In this document: positions 9,765-18,487 of the stretch, piece by piece
Layout: the number at the start of each line of letters is the position of its first letter
How positions within the stretch are numbered: position 1 is the first letter of the stretch
Assembly (NCBI GenBank): GCA_965261955.1
Contig: CBDHEM010000069.1
Location: 496,001-560,000 of the forward strand
Direction of reading: 5' to 3'
DNA: 64,000 nt
From: JABAAI01 sp965261955
GTDB taxonomy: Bacteria > Spirochaetota > Leptospiria > Leptospirales > Leptonemataceae
Program-made: the position numbers and the translations under genes
Notes under the pieces: model-generated
Told to the model about the DNA's origin: nothing
Seen by the model: the letters and a program-made list of their open reading frames with translations, nothing else
The model's database searches: none

Positions 9765-11195
9765 GGGAAACAAGCGAAGCTTGTTTTTATCCACAACTCT
9801 GGCTTATTTTTATCCATGACAAAAAATTAGAAGGCTTCTCCTATCCAAAGCCCGTGAGTATAAGCCTCACGAAAAACGTCTCTACACAAAGGGCCTTTTT
9901 CCGCACCCTCCCAGAATCGCCGCCTCCATCACAAAAACAAGCGAAGCTTGTTTTATCTACACAAAGCTTGTTTTATCTACCAAAACCTGTTTCTACCCAC
10001 AACTCTGGCTTGTTTTACCCACGAAGCCTGTTTTATCTACACAAAGCCCGTTTTTATCTAAAACCCGCACCCTCCCAGAATCGCCGCTTCCATCGCAAAA
10101 ACAAGCAAAGCTTGTTTTTATCTACCAAAACCTGTTTCTACCCAGAACTCTGGCTTGTTTTATCTACCAAAACCTGTTTCTACCCACAACTCTGGCTTGT
10201 TTTACCCACGAAGCCTGTTTTATCTACACAAAGCCCGTTTTTATCTAAAACCCGCACCCTCCCAGAATCGGCGCTTCAATCGTAAAAACAAGCGAAGCTT
10301 GTTTTATCCATCAAATCTTCTTTTCTACCCAGAACTCTGGCTTGTTTTATCTACCAAAACCTGTTTCTACCCACAACTCTGGCTTGTTTTACCCACGAAG
10401 CCTGTTTTATCTACACAAAGCCCGTTTTTATCTAAAACCCGCACCCTTCCTGAATCGCCGCTTCCATCGCAAAAACAAGCGAAGCTTGTTTTTATCCACA
10501 ACTCTGGCTTATTTTTATCCCTAACAAAAAATCAGAAGGTTTCTCCTATCCAAAGCCCGTGAGTATAAGCCTCACGAAAAACGTCTCTACACAAAGGGCC
10601 TTTTTCCGCATCCTACCAGAATCGCTACTTCCATCACAAAAACAAGCGAAGCTTGTTTTATCTACCAAAACCTGTTTCTACCCACAACTCTGGCTTGTTT
10701 TACCCACGAAGCCTGTTTTATCGACACAAAGCCTATTTTTATCTAAAACCCGCACCTTTCCAGAATCGCCGCTTCAATCACAAAAACAAGCGAAGCTTGT
10801 TTTTATCCATCAAATCTTCTTTTCTACCCACAACTTTGGCTTGTTTTATCTACACAAAGCTTGTTTTTATCCACCAAATCTTGTTTCTACCCACGACTCT
10901 AGCTTGTTTTATCCAAAGCCCGGTCCTCATCAAAAACGCCTCTACACAAAGGACTTCTTTCCGCACCCTTCCAGAATCGCCGCTTCCATCGCAAAAACAA
11001 GCAAAGCTTGTTTTTATCTACCAAAACCTGTTTCTACCCAGAACTCTGGCTGGTTTTATCCATCAAATCTTCTTTTCTACCCACGACTCTAGCTTGTTTT
11101 ATCCACGAAGCTTGTTTTATCTACACAAAGCCCGTTTTATCTAAAGCTTATTTTATCCACCAAAGCCCACGATGGATCCCAGCCTATTTTTCCCT
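9765..11195. repeat. hairpin-rich repeat array, type A (copy 2)
   Basis: Same family as 1136-2195: about eight CAAGC-GAA-GCTTG hairpins in mosaic units with the same spacer blocks. It lies downstream of the second GLUG gene just as the first array lies downstream of the first, which supports duplication of the whole module. Confidence 0.8.
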
Positions 11196-11210
11196 CTCCG
11201 CTAGCTCTGC

Positions 11211-11300
11211 CCCTTTATGACATCCCCGCAATCGGGTTTGTTGACATCGCCATCATTGCTGTTGATGTTATTGGTGCCAGAGATGGGTCTCACAGCCCCC
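11211..11300 (-). pseudogene. second relic of the alternative GLUG C-terminus
   Basis: The minus strand carries the same tail block as 2209-2310 (GTNNINSNDGD, then a PDCGD-like run), with stop at 11211. It lies about 90 bp downstream of the GLUG gene stop. The flanking 90 bp are almost identical to 2312-2400 and include the CTAGAAG-ctatc-CTTCTAG hairpin. Confidence 0.7.
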
Positions 11301-11389
11301 TATCTCTGTTCTAGAAGCTATCCTTCTAGCTATCGCCCTCTCATTCAGTCGCGTAGCCCCGGCAGGGGTATTCCTTTCCTCCGCCGGGA

Positions 11390-13555
11390 CTAGCGTTGCC
11401 CTGGGATAAGAGAGCCACAAGCGGGCAAGACTCCACTCCCACACCACCTTGGAGCGGGAGAAGCCGTTGGATTCTGGGCATACTTGAGCGCGGGGAACTG
11501 AGTCGTTGTACCAAAGTTCCAGTTTATAGTGGCCGCGCTAGTGGCAGTTGCCCAGCCCGAAACGGTGGCGGTGAGGGCCGCGATGTCGGCGGCTGTTTGA
11601 GACACACAATTGCTAAGCGAACACGAGCTACCGGTACCAATGCCATTCATGCCAGACATATTCACATAGTAGTTCGTTCCGCTTACAGAACTAGAACTAG
11701 AAGAAGACCCGATGAGCCCGCCTACAGCAGTCGTCCCCGTCACAGCTCCTGTGGCATAGGAGTTGCTTACAGAACTACTAGAAGACCCGATGAGCCCGCC
11801 GATAGCGACAGAACTAGTACCCCTCCCCTCGGCAACAGCTCCCGTGGCATAGGAGTTGCTTACAGAAGCAGAAGAATTCCCGATGAGCCCGCCGACTTTA
11901 TTCCCCTTCCCCTCCACAGTTCCCGTGGCATAGGAGTTGCTTACAGAACCACCATTACTCCAACCGATGAGCCCGCCGACAGTATTACGACCCTCCACAT
12001 CTCCCTTGGCATAGGAGTTACTTACAGTACCACCATGACTCCAACCGATGAGCCCGCCGACATGCTCACCCGTCCCCGTCCCCGTCCCCGTCACAGCTCC
12101 CGTAGCATAGGAGTTGCTCACTGGACCAGTACCACTAGTATAACCGATGAGCCCACCAACACGATTACCCGTCCCCTCCACAGCTCCCGTGCTACGGGAC
12201 TTGCTTACAGTACCTTGAGAATGACCGATGAGCCCGCCGACATTATTCCCCGCCCCCCCCGTCACAGCTCCCGTAGCATAGGAGTTGCTTACAGAACCAC
12301 CATGACTCCAACCGATGAGCCCGCCGACAGAATTTCCCGTCCCCTCCACAGCTCCCATGGCAGAGGAGTTACTTACAGAACCAGAACCTCCCAATTCCCC
12401 GATGAGCCCGCCGACATCATGCCTCCCCCCCATCACAGCTCCCATGGCATAGGAGTTGCTTACAGAACCAGAACCATCAGCATAACCGATGAGCCCACCA
12501 ACAGCATCCCCCCCCCCCCCCATCACAGCTCCCATAGCATAGGAGTTACTTACAGAACCATTAGAATCCCCGATGAGCCCGCCGACATTAGCATTACCCG
12601 TCCCTGTCCCCGTCCACTTCACATCTCCCGTGGCATGGGAGCCTCTTACAGAACCATAAGACTCCCCGATGAGCCCGCCGACTTTATTCCCCTTCCCCTC
12701 CACAGTTCCCGTAGCATGGGAGTCTCTTACAGTACCTTCAGAATAACCAATGAGCCCGCCGACACGATTACTCTCCCCTGTCACAGATCCCGTGGCATAG
12801 GAGTCACGTACAGAACCAGAACGTCCTAATACCCCGATGAGCCCGCCGACATTAAAACTCGTCCCCTCCACATCTCCCGTGGCATGGGAGTTACTTACAG
12901 AACCATAAGAACTCCCGATGAGCCCGCCGACAGTATTACCCGTCCCCGTCACATCTCCCATGGCAGAGGAGTTACTTACAGTACCATGAGAACTCCCGAT
13001 GAGCCCGCCGACATAATCACTACCCACTATATAGGCAGCTATCACACCTATATTCTTAATCTCAGCAAGAGTGCCGGTATAGCCAAACAAGCCTACGTAG
13101 TTTGTAGATGGACGATTGATGTAGAGGCCGGTGATTTTATGGCCGGCACCATCAAGGCTACCGATGAACTGAGTCGTACTATTACTATTCCCTATGGGCG
13201 TAAAGCCAGTGCAGGTAGCGCTAGCTCCATTGTTACCGTTGTAGGCTACGCAGGTCGTCGCACTAGAGTCATCTTCACTCCAGCTCGCGCTGGCGTCGAT
13301 GTCATTGCCCAAGCGGTAGTGGTAATATAGACCATCTTTGACCGCTTTGAGTTCGGCATAGGTGGTGATCATGGTGGGCTTGATTCTAAGGAGGCCCACT
13401 GAGGGCAATTTTCCATTTTCATGAGAACTACAAGCAGAATAAAGCAAAATGGAGAGGATTGGGATCGTGAAGAAGGAGAGAGTTAGGTTTTGTTTACAGC
13501 CCCGCGAGACAGGGGAGAGCATATCTTTAGTCACGCTGCTTCCGATAGTTTTCAT
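11390..13555 (-). CDS. GLUG-repeat lipoprotein, shorter paralogue
   Basis: A 721-aa exported lipoprotein. The first 60 residues are nearly identical to those of the 1628-aa protein, including lipobox YSAC, and the AGAGGT ribosome site and leader are shared. It has a single module: the ITTYAELKAVKDGLYYHY opening, about 20 GLUG repeats (VGGLIG cores), a Cys-containing insert, and the same C-terminal CGSLIPGQR. The repeat order differs from the larger protein, as expected if repeats are gained, lost and shuffled. A 14-base G run lies inside the frame (12508-12521) and encodes four glycines. Surface exposure and adhesion are inferred from the family. Confidence 0.9.
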   Translation of the reverse strand: MKTIGSSVTKDMLSPVSRGCKQNLTLSFFTIPILSILLYSACSSHENGKLPSVGLLRIKPTMITTYAELKAVKDGLYYHYRLGNDIDASASWSEDDSSATTCVAYNGNNGASATCTGFTPIGNSNSTTQFIGSLDGAGHKITGLYINRPSTNYVGLFGYTGTLAEIKNIGVIAAYIVGSDYVGGLIGSSHGTVSNSSAMGDVTGTGNTVGGLIGSSYGSVSNSHATGDVEGTSFNVGGLIGVLGRSGSVRDSYATGSVTGESNRVGGLIGYSEGTVRDSHATGTVEGKGNKVGGLIGESYGSVRGSHATGDVKWTGTGTGNANVGGLIGDSNGSVSNSYAMGAVMGGGGDAVGGLIGYADGSGSVSNSYAMGAVMGGRHDVGGLIGELGGSGSVSNSSAMGAVEGTGNSVGGLIGWSHGGSVSNSYATGAVTGGAGNNVGGLIGHSQGTVSKSRSTGAVEGTGNRVGGLIGYTSGTGPVSNSYATGAVTGTGTGTGEHVGGLIGWSHGGTVSNSYAKGDVEGRNTVGGLIGWSNGGSVSNSYATGTVEGKGNKVGGLIGNSSASVSNSYATGAVAEGRGTSSVAIGGLIGSSSSSVSNSYATGAVTGTTAVGGLIGSSSSSSSVSGTNYYVNMSGMNGIGTGSSCSLSNCVSQTAADIAALTATVSGWATATSAATINWNFGTTTQFPALKYAQNPTASPAPRWCGSGVLPACGSLIPGQR
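12508..12521 (-). repeat. 14-nt homopolymer tract inside the GLUG gene
   Basis: Fourteen C on plus, which is poly-G in the coding sense, within the MGGGGDAVGG stretch. Tracts of this length slip readily during replication. A change of one or two bases would truncate the protein in mid-repeat. In this sequence the frame is open. Confidence 0.85.
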
Positions 13556-13626
13556 ACTATTGACCTCTTTTTTTGCACGTCAGCTTTTATCTCGATTACG
13601 CACTCGTCCCCAAGACAGAAGACTAT

Positions 13627-13654
13627 AGCGTAAATTAGGCAGAACATATGTCAA
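13627..13654 (-). promoter_or_regulatory. putative promoter of the shorter GLUG gene
   Basis: On minus, a perfect TTGACA -35 box is followed after 16 bp by TACGCT at the position equivalent to the -10 of the other GLUG gene; TATAGT lies a few bases further on. The leader is conserved between the two genes up to this point and diverges into array B just upstream. Confidence 0.45.
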
Positions 13655-13679
13655 ACTAATTTTGGGATGATGGCGTTTT

Positions 13680-15767
13680 CTGTGGAAGGGTTTGCTGTGA
13701 AAGAGAGCTTTGCTGAAGGGAACTTACCAAAGAGAGATTTGCAGTGGGAAGATTACGTCGTGGTGGGCTTTGCTGAAGCAAAGCCATCGATTTTAAGGGC
13801 GCGAAATATTGGAAGGTATTCGTGGAAAGCTTTGCGAGTGGAAAGTTTGCTCATGTTGGGAGCTTTTGTGGAAAGCTTTGCGAGTGAAAGGCTTTGCGAT
13901 TGAAAGGCTTTGCCAAGGCAAAGCTAGGGCAAAGCTAGAGCAAAGCTCGCGATTTTAAGGGCGCGAAAAAGGCAAGGTTGGCGCGAAATATTGGAAGGTA
14001 TTCGTGGTAAGCTTTGCTGAGGCAAAGCTCTCGATATTTAAGGGCGCGAAAAAGGCAAGGTTGGGGAGGCTTGCTCATGTTTGGAGGCGTTCATGGTAGG
14101 CTTTGCGAGTGAAAGGCTTTGCGATTGAAAGGCTTTGCCAAGGCAAAGCTAGGGCAAAGCTAGAGCAAAGCTCGCGATTTTAAGGGCGCGAAAAAAGGCG
14201 AGGCGGGGGTGAAATATTGGGAGGTCTTCGTGGTAAGCTTTGCTGAAGCAAAGCCCACGATTTTTAAGGGCGCGAAAAAGACGAGGTTGGGGAGGCTTGC
14301 TCATGGTTGGAGGCGTTCATGGTAGGCTTTGCGAGTGGGAGGGTTTCCTATGAAAGAAAGCTTTGCTGAGGCAAAGCTCTCGATTTTAAGGGCGCGAAAA
14401 AGACGAGGTTGGGGAGGCTTGCTCATGGTTGGAGGTGTTCATGGTAGGCTTTGCGAGTGAAAGGCTTTGCCAAGGCAAAGCTAGGGCAAAGCTAGAGCAA
14501 AGCTCGCGATTTTAAGGGCGCGAAAAAGGCAAGGTTGGGGAGGTTTGCTCATGGTTGGAGGCGTTCGTGGTAGGCTTTGCGATTGAAAGGCTTTGCCAAG
14601 GCAAAGCTAGAGCAAAGCTCGCGATTTTGAGGGCGCGAAATATTGGAAGGTATTCGTGGTAAGCTTTGCTGAGGCAAAGCACCCGATTCTGAGGGCGCGA
14701 AAAAGGCAAGGTATTCGTGGTAAGCTTTGCTGAGGCAAAGCACCCGATTTTAAGGGCGCGAAAAAGGCAAGGTTGGAGAGGCTTGCTCATGGTTGGAGGC
14801 GTTCGTGGTAGGCTTTGCGAGTGAAAGGCTTTGCGATTGAAAGGCTTTGCCAAGGCAAAGCTAGGGCAAAGCTAGAGCAAAGCTCGCGATTTTAAGGGCG
14901 CGAAAAAGACGAGGTTGGGGAGGCTTGCTCATGGTTGGAGGCGTTCGTGGTAGGCTTTGCGAGTGGAAAGTTTGCTCATGTTGGGAAGCGTTCTGTGGAA
15001 AGCTTTGCGAGTGAAAGGGTTGCTCATGTTGGGAGCTTTTGTGGAAAGCTTTGCTGAGGCAAAGCTCTCGATTCTGAGGGCGCGAAAAAGACGAGGCGGG
15101 GTGCGAAAGTCCCATGTTGGAAGGTGTTCTTGGTAGGCTTTGCCAAGGCAAAGCCCTCGGTTTTAAGGGCGCGAAAAAAGGCGAGGCGGGGGCGAAATAT
15201 TGGAAGGTATTCGTGGTAAGCTTTGCTGAGGCAAAGCACCCGATTTTAAGGGCGCGAAAAAAGGCGAGGCGGGGGTGAAATATTGGGAGGTCTTCGTGGT
15301 AAGCTTTGCTGAAGCAAAGCCCACGATTTTTAAGGGCGCGAAAAAGACGAGGTTGGGGAGGCTTGCTCATGGTTGGAGGCGTTCATGGTAGGCTTTGCGA
15401 GTGGGAGGGTTTGCCAAGGCAAAGCTAGAGCAAAGCTCGCGATTTTAAGGGCGCGAAAAAGACGAGGCGGGGTGCGAAAGTCCCATGTTGGAAGGTGTTC
15501 TTGGTAGGCTTTGCCAAGGCAAAGCCCACGATTTTTAAGGGCGCGAAAAAGGCAAGGCTACACATGGGAAACAAGCGAAGCTGGGAGGTTCTCTTGGAAG
15601 GCTTTGTGTTGGAAGGGTTTCCTATGAAAGAAAGCTTTGCGAGTGGAAAGTTTGCTCATGTTGGGAAGCGTTCTGTGGAAAGCTTTGCTCTAGCTTTGCC
15701 AAGGCAAAGCTAGGGCAAAGCTAGAGCAAAGCTCGCGATTTTAAGGGCGCGAAAAAAGCAAGGCTGA
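13680..15767. repeat. hairpin-rich repeat array, type B (copy 2)
   Basis: Same units as 7395-9760. At 15681-15722 a 42-nt near-perfect palindrome (20-bp arms with a single mismatch, AA loop) is made from two nested GCTTTGC words. The array stops abruptly at the truncated IS copy. The junction shares 'caaggctgac' with the IS terminal repeat. Confidence 0.8.
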
Positions 15768-16355
15768 CCTTTTAGATAAACGAGAATAACTTTGGCGAAG
15801 ACGAATATTATTTCTCTTAGCCAGTTCTGACAAATATCGTAAAGCTTTAAAATATAGTTTACCATCTTACCATCTGTTGGATATGTAATGGCCTTCTCCT
15901 GAACTGTTGTATCTACATTTACTTTTTGGATATGATGTCTACGCAGTAATTTATTAGAAAGAGCACAATGAATTGTTTCTTCCAAAAGATTTTCTATTCC
16001 TCCCTTTAGATTTTATACGCTTACGCCATCTGCTTAATGTGCTGTGATCACAAGGAGCTTCCTGCTGGAATTCTTGCCATCCGCAAAAGTATTGCCAATA
16101 GACATTTTGAACCCATTTATCTAAAACACTTTCATTAAATGTGGTTTTTAAGTAATGCAGTCCTACCATCAAGCGGGTTGACTTGGCTGGGCGGCCGTTG
16201 TCAGGACAATAGAGTCTACCAAATTCAGTATCAAACTTTTTCCAATCTATTTTCTGAGCTAAACGAAATAAGGGCTCATTATGATTGAGCATACCTTCCA
16301 AATTCGTCTGAAACAAGTCTCTTTGATAATCATTTTTTTTTTGAGCTAGCATAGG
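15768..16355 (-). pseudogene. IS5-family transposase fragment (frameshifted)
   Basis: Encodes the N-terminal helical region (PF05598 type, with GRPAKSTRLMVGLHYLK) and the first catalytic Asp (NVDTTVQEKAI). The frame breaks near 15985, and again where a 'ccatctta' duplication interrupts the DGKLYFKAL block. The second Asp and the Glu are missing. Not functional. Confidence 0.85.
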
Positions 16356-16498
16356 GAAGCTCTGAAAAATAATGCTTGAAAAACACAAGCTTTTGAACAC
16401 CTTTTCGCAAAACCTTGCGATTATGGGTACTACTTTTTACTTCAGAATAGCTTATAAATGCGAAAGATCCATAGTATTCTGGTTTTTCAAGGCTGACT
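15768..16498 (-). mobile_element. IS5-family element, truncated copy 1
   Basis: Matches the right half of the intact element at 59126-60637, that is the 5' part of the transposase gene plus the right terminal repeat ending in ggctgac followed by tata. The left half is missing, being replaced by array B at 15767. Confidence 0.85.
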
Positions 16499-16499
16499 A

Positions 16500-16545
16500 T
16501 ATGAGTCAAAATCTTACATTACAATTACGCTCATTTTACAACAGT
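16500..16545. repeat. half of a MITE-like element
   Basis: The right-end motif 'attttacaacagtccc' of the short inverted-repeat family abuts the IS copy directly. The matching left end is absent, probably lost when the IS inserted or was truncated. Confidence 0.4.
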
Positions 16546-16659
16546 CCCATTTTTTATAAATAAGCAGAGAACAAAACAATTGATTTAGGATGAATCGTAT
16601 AGGGTAACGTATTAGAGTAAATGTGTGAAGAATTTGATAGAACTCTCACTGAAGCCTCT

Positions 16660-18096
16660 TTACTGAGAGGCCTTAACAAGTAGCAAACAACCGCAATTGT
16701 TTTTTATGTCTAAATTCCTTTCAATACGAGACATCGCATCCGAGACTGATAACTCAGAAAAAGCCTCTACCATCACATTCACACCAGAATCCATACCAGC
16801 AGGTAACGTATGAAATGGGAAAATAGTATTTTTAGATAAAGAGTAATTTTTATCTGAAATCTTGCCCCCATTTTCTATTCTAATGGAATTCATTTTGGCC
16901 TCCTTTCCCTCTTTTTCAAAGCAAAGACAATATAAAGTATCTATATCAATAATCTCATGCACTTTTGAGATTGCATCAGGGAGACTATTCCCAGAAGCAA
17001 GCGATTTTTCAAAAATAGAAAACGCACCGGAAGCGGAAAGAGATGTTTGGAAATACGTTTCTTCAGAAGCCACACGCCCTAAAATAATAAAATTTTTCAC
17101 ACCTACTTTTGAATGACCCCAAAAGTCACCACTACTATCGTTTCCTAAAAAACGAAGCTTCACTTCTACCCCTCCAATGGAAAGGTCTATCGGCTTTAGA
17201 GTCAATTCCTGAAATTTAAATGATAGATCTTTTTCTGTTAAAAACTTCTCTGCAACGACCAAATCATTTTGTGTTTTAGAAAGTATCTCCTGCAAGATAG
17301 AACTCATTGTATTAAAAGTATTACCTAAATCACTAACTTCTTGAATACTTCCGGTTTCTATAGGCTGATTATATTGACCCATGATTACTTTTTCCGCAGC
17401 TTCGTTTAATCTTTTTATTTTTTTAGTAAGAACTCTCGATAAGAAAAGCGCAATTAGAACACCAAGAATTCCTGTTAAAGTCGCAAAAATAACCGTGTTT
17501 TGAAAAAGTGTGGCTAAATGTCTGTCGTAGTAACTTACATCGGTATCCAAACCAAGGTAAAACTCTTTTTCCCCGTTATATACGGTTGTTTTTGCTAAAG
17601 AAATGAAAGTAGACATATATGCATTGTTTTCATCATCATATTTCACACTAGAGATGTACATATTCTTTTTTAATTTGTCAGCACCACTCCCTGTATTTTC
17701 AGAAACTGACAAGGCATCCACTTCCCTCCATTGAATCTGTTTTGGCTTTTTTTCGTGAAGAATATTCACTAGCTTCCTTCCATTCGGAACAAGAAGGTAT
17801 AAGGAATTGATAATATAATTCGCTCTATTCCTGGTTTCATTATCTTCCATCCCTTCCTTCGACATACTCCATTTTTTCAATTTTTGAACGGAAACTATAT
17901 CCTGACCGGCAAAAATCTTTTTTATATCGTCTTCCGTGAGAAATTCTGAAATAGTAACAGCAAGAGAAGAGATCTCTTCTTGCATTCCCCATAATAATTC
18001 TTGGCGTTCAGTAGTGTATTTAAAAAAACTGAGTATAACACCAAGCCCTATAAAGATAGGCAAGATTGTTAAAAGATTTTGTGTTCGTATCTTCAT
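16660..18096 (-). CDS. HAMP-domain membrane protein with SpoIIE-like C-terminus
   Basis: A 478-aa signalling protein. TM segment at about 7-25, an extracytoplasmic region, second TM at about 198-220, then a HAMP linker (about 220-270) and a cytoplasmic domain that looks like a degenerate PP2C/SpoIIE phosphatase: GNDSSGDFWG stands where the family has its metal-binding GD. Later parts are weakly conserved, so catalytic activity is uncertain. SpoIIE-type proteins usually dephosphorylate STAS anti-sigma antagonists; one such STAS protein is at 57970, but a link is speculative. Last gene of the operon that starts at 23816, ten bases after the cNMP gene. A GCCTCT-AGAGGC hairpin overlaps the stop codon. 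Confidence 0.75.
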   Translation of the reverse strand: MKIRTQNLLTILPIFIGLGVILSFFKYTTERQELLWGMQEEISSLAVTISEFLTEDDIKKIFAGQDIVSVQKLKKWSMSKEGMEDNETRNRANYIINSLYLLVPNGRKLVNILHEKKPKQIQWREVDALSVSENTGSGADKLKKNMYISSVKYDDENNAYMSTFISLAKTTVYNGEKEFYLGLDTDVSYYDRHLATLFQNTVIFATLTGILGVLIALFLSRVLTKKIKRLNEAAEKVIMGQYNQPIETGSIQEVSDLGNTFNTMSSILQEILSKTQNDLVVAEKFLTEKDLSFKFQELTLKPIDLSIGGVEVKLRFLGNDSSGDFWGHSKVGVKNFIILGRVASEETYFQTSLSASGAFSIFEKSLASGNSLPDAISKVHEIIDIDTLYCLCFEKEGKEAKMNSIRIENGGKISDKNYSLSKNTIFPFHTLPAGMDSGVNVMVEAFSELSVSDAMSRIERNLDIKNNCGCLLLVKASQ

Positions 18097-18106
18097 AAGA
18101 AGGTTT

Positions 18107-18487
18107 TTAATTTTTACTTGAAGATTCCAAAAAACTCACAACAAAACTTGGACACTCATAGATTAGAGTCAAAATATGTTTTTTAAAAAGACATAGTATC
18201 TCAACACCCTCATCTGCTGAAGCATATACACTGTATTCCAGTGGCCGATCAAAAAGAACAGATCTCAAACCAAAAACAGTTGGTAGCTTCTTTTGTTTTG
18301 AATCTAACAAATCACCACTAACAACTACATAAACAGAAGAGAGTACATCTCCTTCCGAAGCAATAGTCTCTCCCTGTGAGAAATTGCTCAAGGTAACCAC
18401 TTCAGATAATAAAGATAACTCTGAAAGTGACAAGCCTTGAAAACAAGCTATATTCCGAAGGGCATGCATTTTTTCGACAGATGTCAT
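18107..18487 (-). CDS. small cyclic-nucleotide-binding domain protein
   Basis: A 126-aa protein that is little more than one cNMP-binding (CAP-like effector) beta-roll: LSELSLLSEVV, then GETIASEGDVLSSVYVVVSG. The phosphate-binding cassette is poorly conserved, so the ligand is uncertain. Its ATG overlaps the stop of the upstream sensor by four bases (ATGA), which implies translational coupling. Probably a regulatory subunit of the neighbouring membrane proteins. Confidence 0.75.
   Translation of the reverse strand: MTSVEKMHALRNIACFQGLSLSELSLLSEVVTLSNFSQGETIASEGDVLSSVYVVVSGDLLDSKQKKLPTVFGLRSVLFDRPLEYSVYASADEGVEILCLFKKHILTLIYECPSFVVSFLESSSKN

Noticed and set aside
7404..9794. Open frames on both strands in array B
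   Set aside because: Both strands are open only because the repeats lack stops; the peptides are translations of the palindromic units.
1136..11195. CRISPR array
   Set aside because: Units are irregular, 100-190 bp, mosaic and palindromic; there are no unique spacers of constant size and no cas genes.
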